In this document: positions 1-8,571 of the stretch, piece after piece
Layout: every line of letters begins with the position of its first letter
Numbering within the stretch: position 1 is the stretch's first letter
From: Collinsella aerofaciens
GTDB taxonomy: Bacteria; Actinomycetota; Coriobacteriia; Coriobacteriales; Coriobacteriaceae
Length of the DNA stretch: 8,888 bases
Assembly (NCBI GenBank): GCA_905213725.1
Contig: CAJMJM010000076.1
Location: forward strand, 1-8,888
Direction of reading: 5' to 3'
Made by a program: the position numbers and the translations under genes
Notes under the pieces: model-generated
Told to the model about the DNA's origin: nothing
Databases searched by the model: none
Seen by the model: the letters and a program-made list of their open reading frames with translations, nothing else

Positions 1-2496
<2,496 letters not shown>

Positions 2497-2502
2497 AGTC
2501 AA

Positions 2503-5500
2503 CTACTCCTTATCAGTGGTCGTGGCGGCGACAGCCTCGGGTGCCTCGGCGGTCTCGGCATCCTCGGCCTCGACGTCGGCGTCAACGCCGGCGAGCGCAG
2601 CCAGGTCGTCGAGAGCAGAGGTCTCCTCGGCGGTCACAGGGGCGGAGGCGTCCTCGCCGGCATCGTGCATGGGCTCGATGTCCAGTGCGAGGGAGCGAAT
2701 CTCCTTGACGAGAACCTTGAAGGACTCGGGGATACCCGGGACAGGAACGTTCTCGCCCTTGACGATGGACTCGTAGGTCTTGACACGGCCCACGGTATCG
2801 TCGGACTTGACGGTCAGGATCTCCTGCAGGACGTTGGAAGCACCGTAAGCGTACAGTGCCCAAACTTCCATCACGCCGAAGCGCTGGCCGCCGAACTGAG
2901 CCTTGCCGCCCAGAGGCTGCTGGGTAACCAGGCTGTAAGGGCCGGTCGAACGGGCGTGGATCTTGTCGTCGACCATGTGGCCGAGCTTGAGGATGTAGGA
3001 CGTACCCACGGTAATGGGCTCGCGGAACTCCTCGCCGGTGCGGCCGTCGAACAGGCGGGTCTTGCCGCGCTCGTCAAGCTGGGTGACGAACTCGGGGCGC
3101 ATGTGATCGCCAAAGGCAGCGGTAGCCTTGTTGAGCATGTTCTTGTTGGCACGACGGATGACCTCGGCGATCTCGTCCTCCTTGGCGCCGTCGAAGACGG
3201 GCGTGGCGGTGAAGAACGGACCGGGGACGTACTTGTCGGAGTCGGCCTGCTCGGTATCCCAACCGCACGCAGCAGCCCAGCCAAGGTGGCACTCGAGCAG
3301 CTGGCCGACGTTCATACGCGAAGGAACGCCCAGCGGGTTGAGGATAACGTCGATCGGGGTACCGTCAGCCATGTAGGGCATGTCCTCGACCGGCAGAACG
3401 TTGCAGATAACACCCTTGTTGCCGTGGCGGCCGGCAATCTTATCGCCCTGCTGGATCTTACGACGCTGGGCGACGTAGACGCGCACCTGCTCGTTGACGC
3501 CGGGGGCCAGGTCGTCGCCGTTCTCGCGGCTAAAGCGGACGACGTCGATGACGCGGCCGTAAGCGCCGTGAGGCATCTTAAGGGAGGTGTCGCGGACGTC
3601 GTGGGCCTTGGCACCGAAGATGGCGCGTAGCAGGCGCTCCTCGGCGGTCAGAGCGCTCTCGCCCTTAGGCGTGACCTTGCCGACCAAGATGTCGCCAGGG
3701 CCGACCTCGGCGCCGATGCGGATGATGCCGTCCTCGTCGAGGTTGGCAAGCATGTCCTCGGAGAGGTTCGGGATCTCGCGGGTGATCTCCTCGGGGCCGA
3801 GCTTGGTGTCGCGGGCGTCGATCTCGTGACGGGTGATGTTGATGGTCGTCAGCAGGTCCTCGGCCACCAGGCGCTCGGACACGACGATACCGTCCTCGTA
3901 GTTAAAGCCTTCCCACGGCATGTAGGCCACGGTGAGGTTCTGACCCAGTGCGAGCTCGCCGTGATCGGTCGAAGGACCGTCGGCCAGAGGCGCGCCCTGC
4001 TCAACGGTGTCACCAACGCGAACGAGCGGACGGTGGTTGATGCAGGTGGACTGGTTGGAGCGCTGGTACTTGGCCAGGTGGTACTCGTCCATGCCGCCGG
4101 CATGCTTGACGATGATCTTGGCGGCGTCGGCAAAGATGACCTCGCCGGCGTTCTTGGCCAGGGTGACCTCGCCGGAGTCCAGAGCGGCGCGACGCTCCAT
4201 GCCGGTACCGACATAGGGAGCGGCGGGGTGAACCAGCGGCACGGCCTGACGCTGCATGTTGGCGCCCATCAGCGTACGCTTGGCGTCATCGTGCTCAAGG
4301 AACGGGATCAGCGTGGCTGCGACGGAGAGCATCTGACGCGGCGAGACGTCCATGTAGTCGACGTCCTCGACGGGCACGTCGGCGGGAGCGCCGAAGGAGC
4401 CGTCGAAGTCGCGGGTACGGGCGATCACGGTGTGCGGACGGACGATCTTACCCTCGGCATCGGTCGTGATGAACTCGTTGGTCTTGGGATCGAGCGGCGT
4501 GTTGGCCGGCGCGATGACGTGCTTCTCTTCCTCGTCAGCGGTCATCCAGTCGATCTGATCGGTGGCAACGCCGTTCTCGACGCGACGGAACGGGGCCTCG
4601 ATGAAGCCATACTCGTTGACGCGGGCGTAGAGGGCGAGCGAGCCGATCAGGCCGATGTTGGGGCCTTCGGGGGTCTCGATCGGGCACATGCGGCTGTAGT
4701 GCGAATTGTGAACGTCGCGGACGGCCGTCGGCACGTTGGTGCGGCGGCTGGAGCCGGACTTGTGGCCGGCAAGACCACCAGGGCCGAGTGCGGACAGACG
4801 GCGCTTGTGGGTCAGACCGGTCAGGGGGTTCGCCTGGTCCATGAACTGCGAGAGCTGAGAGGAGCCGAAGAACTCCTTGATGGAGGCCACGATCGGGCGG
4901 ATGTTGATGAGCGACTGCGGGGTGATCTCGTCGATGTCCTGGGAGCTCCTGCGCTCACGGACGACGCGCTCCATACGGCTCATGCCGAGACGGAACTGGT
5001 TGGCGACGAGCTCGCCGACGGTACGGATGCGGCGGTTGCCAAAGTGGTCGATGTCGTCGACCTTGAAGCCCTGCTCGCCGGCAGCGAGGGACAGGAGGTA
5101 GCGCAGCGTCGCGACGATATCCTCGTCGGTGAGCACCGTGACCTCTTCCTCGGTGGTGAGGTTGAGCTTCTTGTTGACCTTGTAACGACCGACGCGGGCC
5201 AGGTCGTAGCGCTGCGGGTTGAAGAGCAGACCCTCGAGCAGGCTGCGGGAAGCGTCCACGGTGGGAGGCTCGCCCGGGCGCAGACGACGGTAGATCTCGA
5301 TGAGGGCGTCCTCGCGAGTGAGGGCGGTGTCGCGCTCCAGGGTGCGCTTGATCACATCGGAGTTGCCGAGTAGCTCGATAATGTCGTCGTTGGTGACGGC
5401 GATGCCAAGGGCGCGCAGGAACATCGTGGCGCTCTGCTTGCGCTTACGGTCGATGGAGACCATGAGCTGGTCGCGCTTGTCGACCTCAAACTCAAGCCAG

Positions 5501-5994
5501 GCACCGCGGGACGGAATGATCTGGGCCTTGTAGATCTGCTTGCCCGAATCCATCTCGGAGCTGTAGTACACGCCCGGGGAGCGGACGAGCTGCGAGACGA
5601 CGATACGCTCGGTACCGTTGATGATGAAGGTGCCCTGATCGGTCATCATGGGGAAGTCGCCCATAAAGACGAGCTGCTCCTTGATCTCGCCGGTCTCCTT
5701 GTTGGTGAGACGGACGTCGGTCAGAAGCGGAGCCTGATAGGTCATATCCTTCTCGCGGCACTCCTCGACGGTGTGCGCGGGGTCGCCGAACTGATGCTCG
5801 CCGAAGGTAACCTCGAGAACATGGTTCTGGCTCTGGATGGGGCTGGATTCCTTGAACGCCTCACGAAGGCCCTCGTCCTTAAAACGCTCAAAGGATTCCC
5901 TTTGAACAGAGATAAGGTTGGGGAGCTCCATGGCCTCCGGGATTTTCCCGAAGCTGACGCGCTTGCGCTCAGTGGCAGTGTATGCGGAGGTCAC
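2503..5994 (-). CDS. rpoB: DNA-directed RNA polymerase subunit beta
   Basis: Encodes beta (1163 aa; Mycobacterium about 1170), the second-largest RNAP subunit and the rifampicin target. The GTG start at 5994 has AAGGAGG 9 nt upstream. The order of signatures is normal: an N-terminal protrusion and lobe; GTERIVVSQLVRSPGVYY; the rifampicin cluster (residues 379-403); CPIETPEGPNIGLIGSL; GFNYEDGIVVSERL with the conserved acidic pair Glu700/Asp701; GDKIAGRHGNKGVI with the conserved active-site lysines; and the C-terminal clamp segment GGKAQFGGQRFGVMEVWALY. Residues matching E. coli Q513, D516, H526, R529, S531 and L533 are all wild type, so the core rifampicin contacts look intact. Two things are odd. 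Fork loop 2 (A409-A424) is about 8 residues longer than in E. coli, Bacillus or Mycobacterium and unlike them in sequence. The last 55 residues are an acidic Ala/Glu/Asp-rich tail. It heads an apparent rpoBC operon. Confidence 0.98.
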   Translation of the reverse strand: MTSAYTATERKRVSFGKIPEAMELPNLISVQRESFERFKDEGLREAFKESSPIQSQNHVLEVTFGEHQFGDPAHTVEECREKDMTYQAPLLTDVRLTNKETGEIKEQLVFMGDFPMMTDQGTFIINGTERIVVSQLVRSPGVYYSSEMDSGKQIYKAQIIPSRGAWLEFEVDKRDQLMVSIDRKRKQSATMFLRALGIAVTNDDIIELLGNSDVIKRTLERDTALTREDALIEIYRRLRPGEPPTVDASRSLLEGLLFNPQRYDLARVGRYKVNKKLNLTTEEEVTVLTDEDIVATLRYLLSLAAGEQGFKVDDIDHFGNRRIRTVGELVANQFRLGMSRMERVVRERRSSQDIDEITPQSLINIRPIVASIKEFFGSSQLSQFMDQANPLTGLTHKRRLSALGPGGLAGHKSGSSRRTNVPTAVRDVHNSHYSRMCPIETPEGPNIGLIGSLALYARVNEYGFIEAPFRRVENGVATDQIDWMTADEEEKHVIAPANTPLDPKTNEFITTDAEGKIVRPHTVIARTRDFDGSFGAPADVPVEDVDYMDVSPRQMLSVAATLIPFLEHDDAKRTLMGANMQRQAVPLVHPAAPYVGTGMERRAALDSGEVTLAKNAGEVIFADAAKIIVKHAGGMDEYHLAKYQRSNQSTCINHRPLVRVGDTVEQGAPLADGPSTDHGELALGQNLTVAYMPWEGFNYEDGIVVSERLVAEDLLTTINITRHEIDARDTKLGPEEITREIPNLSEDMLANLDEDGIIRIGAEVGPGDILVGKVTPKGESALTAEERLLRAIFGAKAHDVRDTSLKMPHGAYGRVIDVVRFSRENGDDLAPGVNEQVRVYVAQRRKIQQGDKIAGRHGNKGVICNVLPVEDMPYMADGTPIDVILNPLGVPSRMNVGQLLECHLGWAAACGWDTEQADSDKYVPGPFFTATPVFDGAKEDEIAEVIRRANKNMLNKATAAFGDHMRPEFVTQLDERGKTRLFDGRTGEEFREPITVGTSYILKLGHMVDDKIHARSTGPYSLVTQQPLGGKAQFGGQRFGVMEVWALYAYGASNVLQEILTVKSDDTVGRVKTYESIVKGENVPVPGIPESFKVLVKEIRSLALDIEPMHDAGEDASAPVTAEETSALDDLAALAGVDADVEAEDAETAEAPEAVAATTTDKE
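2506..2511 (-). promoter_or_regulatory. rpoC ribosome binding site inside the rpoB 3' end
   Basis: AAGGAG forms the last two codons of rpoB (Lys-Glu) just before its TAG stop at 2503-2505. It sits 9 nt from the GTG at 2494-2496, which decides the rpoC start. Such tight coupling fits translational coupling of beta and beta', which are needed in equal amounts. Confidence 0.85.
4723..4860 (-). other. rpoB: rifampicin-resistance region and divergent fork loop 2 of RpoB
   Basis: Residues 379-403 correspond to E. coli 509-533 (rifampicin cluster I) and read SQLSQFMDQANPLTGLTHKR onward through RLSAL, with Ala in place of E. coli Asn518. After the conserved GPGGL (404-408), E. coli has the eight residues TRERAGFE before VRDVH. 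Here there are sixteen, AGHKSGSSRRTNVPTA (409-424), before VRDVHNSHYSRMCPIETPEG. The lengths come from direct translation; the reading frame is continuous. The segment maps to fork loop 2, at the downstream edge of the transcription bubble; that placement is from family knowledge. Confidence 0.9.
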
Positions 5995-6003
5995 CAGGTT
6001 TTT

Positions 6004-6010
6004 CCTCCTT
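6004..6010 (-). promoter_or_regulatory. rpoB ribosome binding site
   Basis: AAGGAGG, a full anti-16S match, lies 9 nt before the GTG at 5994-5992. It decides this non-ATG start over any downstream ATG. Confidence 0.85.
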
Positions 6011-6031
6011 CACGGAAATGCTCGGTGGGTT

Positions 6032-6050
6032 GGCGAGGCATAGCTTCGCC
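6032..6050 (-). other. hairpin in rpoB leader
   Basis: On the transcript, GGCGA pairs with TCGCC, with an A/C mismatch and an inner GC/GC pair closing a three-base loop. It lies about 10 nt downstream of the predicted rpoB transcription start and about 20 nt before the Shine-Dalgarno. It has no U-tract, so it is not a terminator. It may stabilise the 5' end or be unimportant. Confidence 0.45.
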
Positions 6051-6067
6051 AGTTATCGCAACCTAAT

Positions 6068-6095
6068 AGTTTATCAGGTAGCGACCGTTGGGCAA
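6068..6095 (-). promoter_or_regulatory. candidate rpoB promoter
   Basis: TTGCCC (6095-6090) and TAAACT (6073-6068) are separated by 16 bp. A TG dinucleotide at 6076-6075 makes an extended -10. Transcription would start near 6061, leaving a leader of about 66 nt. A promoter is expected here because an intrinsic terminator ends galU upstream. Matches to consensus are moderate, and further A+T-rich sequence at 6180-6200 could hold a second start. Confidence 0.45.
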
Positions 6096-6141
6096 GAAAA
6101 GCCTTGACGCGATTGAGTTTTTGGAGTAGCAAAGTTTTTCG

Positions 6142-6204
6142 ACAGAAAATACGCAGGTAGATGTATGTGTATCGAACATCTGTTCATATATTTTCTGTGA
6201 ACAG
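6142..6204. promoter_or_regulatory. nested dyad with SOS-box-like half, upstream of rpoB
   Basis: ACAGAAAATA (6142-6151) and TATTTTCTGT (6189-6198) are perfect 10-bp inverted arms. AGATGT (6159-6164) and ACATCT (6176-6181) are inner inverted arms with the same centre, near 6170. Overlapping the right half is CGAACATCTGTTC (6173-6185), an inverted repeat of GAACA/TGTTC resembling Gram-positive LexA boxes (CGAAC-N4-GTTC). CTGTTCA (6180-6186) also faces TGAACAG (6198-6204). The element lies about 47 bp upstream of the predicted rpoB -35 and just beyond the galU terminator. It could be an operator or, if transcription begins further upstream, a leader hairpin. No regulator can be assigned from sequence alone. 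Confidence 0.5.
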
Positions 6205-6228
6205 AGAGCCGGCAATCGCAGCTCTTAT

Positions 6229-6261
6229 AAAAAACGGGCGCGAACCGAGGTCCGCGCCCGT
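6229..6261 (-). terminator. Rho-independent terminator of galU
   Basis: On the minus strand ACGGGCGCG (6261-6253) pairs perfectly with CGCGCCCGT (6242-6234) over a 10-nt loop, followed at once by a run of Ts. It starts about 20 nt after the galU stop and separates galU from rpoBC. Confidence 0.93.
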
Positions 6262-6281
6262 AAATGTCGATGTCCGAAGGC

Positions 6282-7190
6282 TTACTTGCGCATCAATCCG
6301 CCGCGCTCGTCGATGGCGTCCCAGAAGGCATCGGCAAAGCGAGGATCGCTTGCGGCCATGAGGGCGTTGGTTGCCATCCAGCCAGACGGGGTGCCGGTGT
6401 CGTAGCCCGACAGCGGGTCGATAACGACAGCGTACATAGCCTCGCGATCGAGCGAGCGGGCCATGGCGTCGGTGAGCTGAATCTCGCCGCCCTTGCCGGC
6501 CTGCTGATCAGCCAGCAGGTCCATGACCAGCGGGCTCAGCAGATAACGGCCGACAATGTACAGGTTGGACGGAGCCGCCTCGGGAGCGGGCTTCTCGACC
6601 AGACCGCCGATGCGCCAGACAGCGCCCGGCTCTGCATCGGCAACGTCCTCGGCACCCTCGAGCGAACCGACGCGCTCACCGGCGATAACGCCGTAGCGGC
6701 TAACTTCCTCGGGCGAGCAAGCAGCGACGGCGATAACCGAAGCTCCACCGTGCTCCTTGGAAACGGCGAGCATCTTGTCGCAGATGTCGCGATTAGGCAC
6801 AACGTAGTCGCCCAGAAGAACCAGGAAGTTCTCCCCTGCCACGGCGTCGGCAGCAGAGCGAATAGCATGGCCGAGGCCCTTGGGCTCGTACTGATAGCGG
6901 AAGTCGACCGGCATACCGCCAGCGTGGGCGACGGCATCGGCATAGGCGTTCTTGCCGCGCTCGCGCAGCAGGTTCTCGAGCGAGCGATCGGGCTGGAAGT
7001 AGTTCAGCAGCTCGGGCTTGCCGGGAGAAGTAACGATGATGGCATCGTCGACCTCCTCGGGGTCGAGCGCCTCCTCGACGACATACTGAATGACGGGCTT
7101 GTCGAGCACCGGCAGCATCTCTTTGGGCGTGCACTTGGTACCAGGCAGAAAACGCGTGCCAAGACCGGCGGCGGGGATGATTGCCTTCAT
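6282..7190 (-). CDS. galU: UTP-glucose-1-phosphate uridylyltransferase
   Basis: Makes UDP-glucose and pyrophosphate from UTP and glucose 1-phosphate in the cytoplasm; UDP-glucose feeds cell-wall polysaccharide, glycolipid and galactose metabolism. The protein is 302 aa, the usual size for bacterial GalU. It opens with the nucleotidyltransferase signature MKAIIPAAGLGTRFLPGTK followed by PKEMLPVLDKPVIQYVVEEA. Further GalU-type motifs are EPKGLGHAI, the LLGDY nucleotide/metal segment, VEKPAPEAAPSNLYIVGRY, GGEIQLTDAM and GYDTGTPSGW. The first two and the QLTD block separate it from RfbA-type glucose-1-phosphate thymidylyltransferases. Start: ATG at 7190 begins exactly at the conserved N-terminus. 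AAAGGA lies 12 nt upstream, a rather long spacing. The frame stays open upstream to 7274 but that extension runs through leader hairpins and is unlikely to be coding. The gene stands alone between two terminators, at a place where rplL and rpoB are normally adjacent. Confidence 0.95.
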   Translation of the reverse strand: MKAIIPAAGLGTRFLPGTKCTPKEMLPVLDKPVIQYVVEEALDPEEVDDAIIVTSPGKPELLNYFQPDRSLENLLRERGKNAYADAVAHAGGMPVDFRYQYEPKGLGHAIRSAADAVAGENFLVLLGDYVVPNRDICDKMLAVSKEHGGASVIAVAACSPEEVSRYGVIAGERVGSLEGAEDVADAEPGAVWRIGGLVEKPAPEAAPSNLYIVGRYLLSPLVMDLLADQQAGKGGEIQLTDAMARSLDREAMYAVVIDPLSGYDTGTPSGWMATNALMAASDPRFADAFWDAIDERGGLMRK

Positions 7191-7212
7191 GTTATTCAAA
7201 GATCCTTTCGCA

Positions 7213-7250
7213 GGCGCAAAAGCGCCCCATGCGTGCGGCACACAGCCGCA
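7213..7250 (-). other. two tandem hairpins in galU leader
   Basis: On the transcript TGCGGC (7250-7245) pairs with GCCGCA (7239-7234) over a 5-nt loop. GGCGC (7226-7222) then pairs with GCGCC (7217-7213) over TTTT. The second hairpin ends about 5 nt before the weak AAAGGA ribosome binding site at 7208-7203. This could affect translation initiation or message stability; no U-tract follows, so it is not a terminator. Confidence 0.5.
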
Positions 7251-7286
7251 GACCAAATTGCGATACCTAAGCATCTTACCGCTGGA

Positions 7287-7314
7287 ACTATATGTCGCTA
7301 CAAGGCAGAGACAA
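7287..7314 (-). promoter_or_regulatory. candidate galU promoter
   Basis: TTGTCT (7314-7309) and TATAGT (7292-7287, five of six consensus bases) are 16 bp apart. The predicted start is near 7280, giving a leader of about 90 nt. A TTGACC at 7330-7325 is a better -35 but has no good -10 at a usable distance. The 314-bp gap between rplL and galU (7191-7504) thus holds the rplL terminator, two palindromes, this promoter and leader hairpins. Confidence 0.5.
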
Positions 7315-7331
7315 TTCTTCAGCAGGTCAAC

Positions 7332-7365
7332 GCAAATTATTGCTCGAATGGTGCAATTTTATTGC
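7332..7365. repeat. two GCAA...TTGC palindromes 21 bp apart
   Basis: GCAAATTATTGC (7332-7343) and GCAATTTTATTGC (7353-7365) share the form GCAA-(A/T-rich 4-5)-TTGC. Their starts are 21 bp apart, about two helical turns, placing both on one DNA face. They lie 18-51 bp upstream of the predicted galU -35, a usual place for activator or repressor sites. The binding protein is not known to me. Confidence 0.45.
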
Positions 7366-7437
7366 CCAACGGCAGGGTGCCCGATACGACGCAAATCACA
7401 GAACATGGCAGTTTGAGCTACCGATGTCGAGGGACCG

Positions 7438-7477
7438 AAAAACAAAAAAGACGGGGCTCGCAATGCGAACCCCGTCT
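7438..7477 (-). terminator. Rho-independent terminator of rplJL
   Basis: On the minus strand AGACGGGGTTCGC (7477-7465) pairs with GCGAGCCCCGTCT (7461-7449): 13 pairs with one G-U wobble around an ATT triloop, followed by TTTTTTGTTTTT. It starts 27 nt after the rplL stop. This is a very strong intrinsic terminator and argues against simple readthrough from rplJL into galU and rpoBC. Confidence 0.95.
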
Positions 7478-7504
7478 GCAAAGAAATCTGGCGAGAAAGC
7501 CTGA

Positions 7505-7882
7505 TTACTTGAGGGTGACAGCAGCGCCAGCAGCCTCGAGCTTCTCCTTGGCAGCCTCGGCGTCCTCCTTCTTGGCACCCTCGAGAACAGCCTTGGGAGC
7601 GCCCTCGACGACCTCCTTGGCCTCCTTCAGGCCAAGGTTGGTGAGCTCACGGACGGCCTTGATGACCTGGATCTTGTTGTCGCCGAAGCCCTCGAGCACG
7701 ACGTCAAACTCGGTCTTCTCCTCGGCCTCAGCAGCGCCAGCAGCGGGAGCGGCGACAACAGCGGCAGGAGCAGCGGCGGAAACGCCGAAGGTGTCCTCGA
7801 TAGCCTTGACGAGCTCGGAAGCCTCGAGAAGGGTCATTTCCTTAAGAGCATCGATGATCTCATCGGTGGTAAGCTTAGCCAT
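7505..7882 (-). CDS. rplL: large ribosomal subunit protein bL12 (L7/L12)
   Basis: L7/L12 binds as dimers to L10 to form the ribosomal stalk that recruits and activates translation GTPases. The protein is 125 aa, normal for the family. The N-terminal dimerisation/L10-binding helices (MAKLTTDEIIDALKEMTLLE, to about residue 33) lead into an Ala-rich flexible hinge (about 36-56). The globular C-terminal domain begins at EKTEFDVVLEGFGDNKIQVI and contains the conserved Lys-rich factor-binding face (IKAVRELTNLGLKEAKEVVE), ending AAVTLK. Start: ATG at 7882 matches the family N-terminus and has AAAGGA 7 nt upstream; an in-frame upstream extension to 7915 is rejected. The gene follows rplJ by 102 nt and ends in a strong terminator. 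Stoichiometry (several L12 per L10) suggests it is translated more efficiently than rplJ; the sequence alone does not show this. Confidence 0.98.
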   Translation of the reverse strand: MAKLTTDEIIDALKEMTLLEASELVKAIEDTFGVSAAAPAAVVAAPAAGAAEAEEKTEFDVVLEGFGDNKIQVIKAVRELTNLGLKEAKEVVEGAPKAVLEGAKKEDAEAAKEKLEAAGAAVTLK

Positions 7883-7900
7883 TTCTAAGTCCTTTCGGTT

Positions 7901-7969
7901 TCCGTGTCTGTGCACGGAGATCAGTTAAAACACGGCGCGAATGCGCCAGGGGTGCGGCGTTGCCGCCGC
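7901..7969 (-). other. hairpin cluster in the rplJ-rplL spacer
   Basis: Three hairpins fill most of the 102-nt gap. In transcript order: GCGGCG-GCAA-CGCCGC (7969-7954, a 6-bp stem with a GNRA-type tetraloop); GGCGC-ATTC-GCGCC (7947-7934); and TCCGTG-CACAGA-CACGGA (7918-7901). The last ends 6 nt before the rplL AAAGGA ribosome binding site. None is followed by a U-tract, so they are not intrinsic terminators. A role in mRNA processing or in raising rplL expression relative to rplJ is possible but inferred. Confidence 0.6.
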
Positions 7970-7984
7970 GGGTGAAAACAGCGA

Positions 7985-8506
7985 CTAGGCTGCCTTCTGC
8001 TCGGAGACCTGCTGGATCGAACGAGCGAGACCAGAGGAAACGCCGTTGACGCAGACAGCGATGTCGCGAGCGAAACCGGAGATGAGACCGGCGATCTGGC
8101 CGAGAAGCTGATCCTTGGTGGGCAGCTCGGCGATAGCCTTAACATCATCAGCGGAAACGGCCTTGCCGTCGGAGATACCGCCCTTGATCTCAAGGACGCC
8201 CTTGGACTTAGCAGAGAAGTCCTTAAGGGCCTTAGCGGCCTCGACCGGCTCGGTCTCGTAGAACACATAAGCGACGGGGCCGGCGAGAATCTCGTCGATC
8301 TCGGGCTGCTCCTGGTTCTTGAGGGCGATCTTGACCAGGTTGTTCTTGTAGACCTTCATCTCGGCGCCGCATTCGCGAAGCTGATGACGCAGCTCCAGAG
8401 CCTGCATAACAGTCAGACCGTTGTAGTTGACAACGAACAGACCGGCGTTCTCGGCGATACGGGACTCGATCTCTGCAACCTTGTCGATTTTGTACTGCTG
8501 GGGCAT
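7985..8506 (-). CDS. rplJ: large ribosomal subunit protein uL10
   Basis: L10 anchors the L7/L12 dimers to 23S rRNA at the base of the ribosomal stalk; in many bacteria, alone or with L12, it also binds its own mRNA leader to repress the operon. The protein is 173 aa, a typical length. The N-terminal domain has the usual pattern: KIDKVAEIESRIAENAGLFV, then NYNGLTVMQALELRHQLR and the basic KVYKNNLVKIAL. GPVAYVF follows in the middle. The C-terminal helix that holds L12 is represented by SGLARSIQQVSEQKAA. Start: ATG at 8506 with AGGAGG 8 nt upstream. Upstream lies an L10 leader and an attenuator. rplK and rplA, usually next upstream, are not in the window, and the promoter here shows that rplJL can be transcribed independently of them. 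Confidence 0.98.
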   Translation of the reverse strand: MPQQYKIDKVAEIESRIAENAGLFVVNYNGLTVMQALELRHQLRECGAEMKVYKNNLVKIALKNQEQPEIDEILAGPVAYVFYETEPVEAAKALKDFSAKSKGVLEIKGGISDGKAVSADDVKAIAELPTKDQLLGQIAGLISGFARDIAVCVNGVSSGLARSIQQVSEQKAA

Positions 8507-8535
8507 GAATTACACCTCCTCGAATTCTTTCCGGG

Positions 8536-8565
8536 CACGGTCCGCCACAAGGACGTGACGGGGGC
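8536..8565 (-). other. secondary structure between attenuator and rplJ
   Basis: CACGTCC (8557-8551) pairs with GGACCGTG (8543-8536), with one bulged C, to form a 7-bp hairpin shortly before the rplJ ribosome binding site (8520-8515). Just upstream, GCCCCCG (8565-8559) copies the 5' arm of the attenuator and could pair with its 3' arm (CGGGGGC, 8587-8581), giving an alternative fold that excludes the terminator hairpin. Confidence 0.45.
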
Positions 8566-8571
8566 ATGTCC

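Noticed and set aside
2497..2502. In-frame TTG two codons upstream of the rpoC GTG as start
   Set aside because: Only 3 nt separate it from the AAGGAG site, whereas the GTG has an ideal 9-nt spacing. Protein evidence could still overturn this.
4723..4770. A compensated frameshift as cause of the odd RpoB fork loop 2
   Set aside because: Other frames over this stretch do not restore the usual RERAGFE-like sequence, and codon use matches the rest of the gene. An inserted or replaced loop explains it better.
3826..5373. Plus-strand open frame of 515 codons antisense to rpoB
   Set aside because: It is a codon-bias shadow of rpoB in the same register, with no ribosome binding site and no recognisable domain.
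7191..7274. Longer galU start giving 28 extra N-terminal residues
   Set aside because: The extra residues come from the two leader hairpins and precede the universally conserved MKAIIPAAGLGTR start. The predicted transcription start also lies close to 7280.
7883..7915. Longer rplL start giving 11 extra residues
   Set aside because: The extension lies over a leader hairpin and the ribosome binding site. ATG at 7882 fits the family N-terminus and has AAAGGA at 7-nt spacing.
6264..7928. Plus-strand open frame of 554 codons
   Set aside because: It crosses galU, the rplL terminator and rplL in antisense, and its sequence character changes at each gene border. No gene-like features are present.
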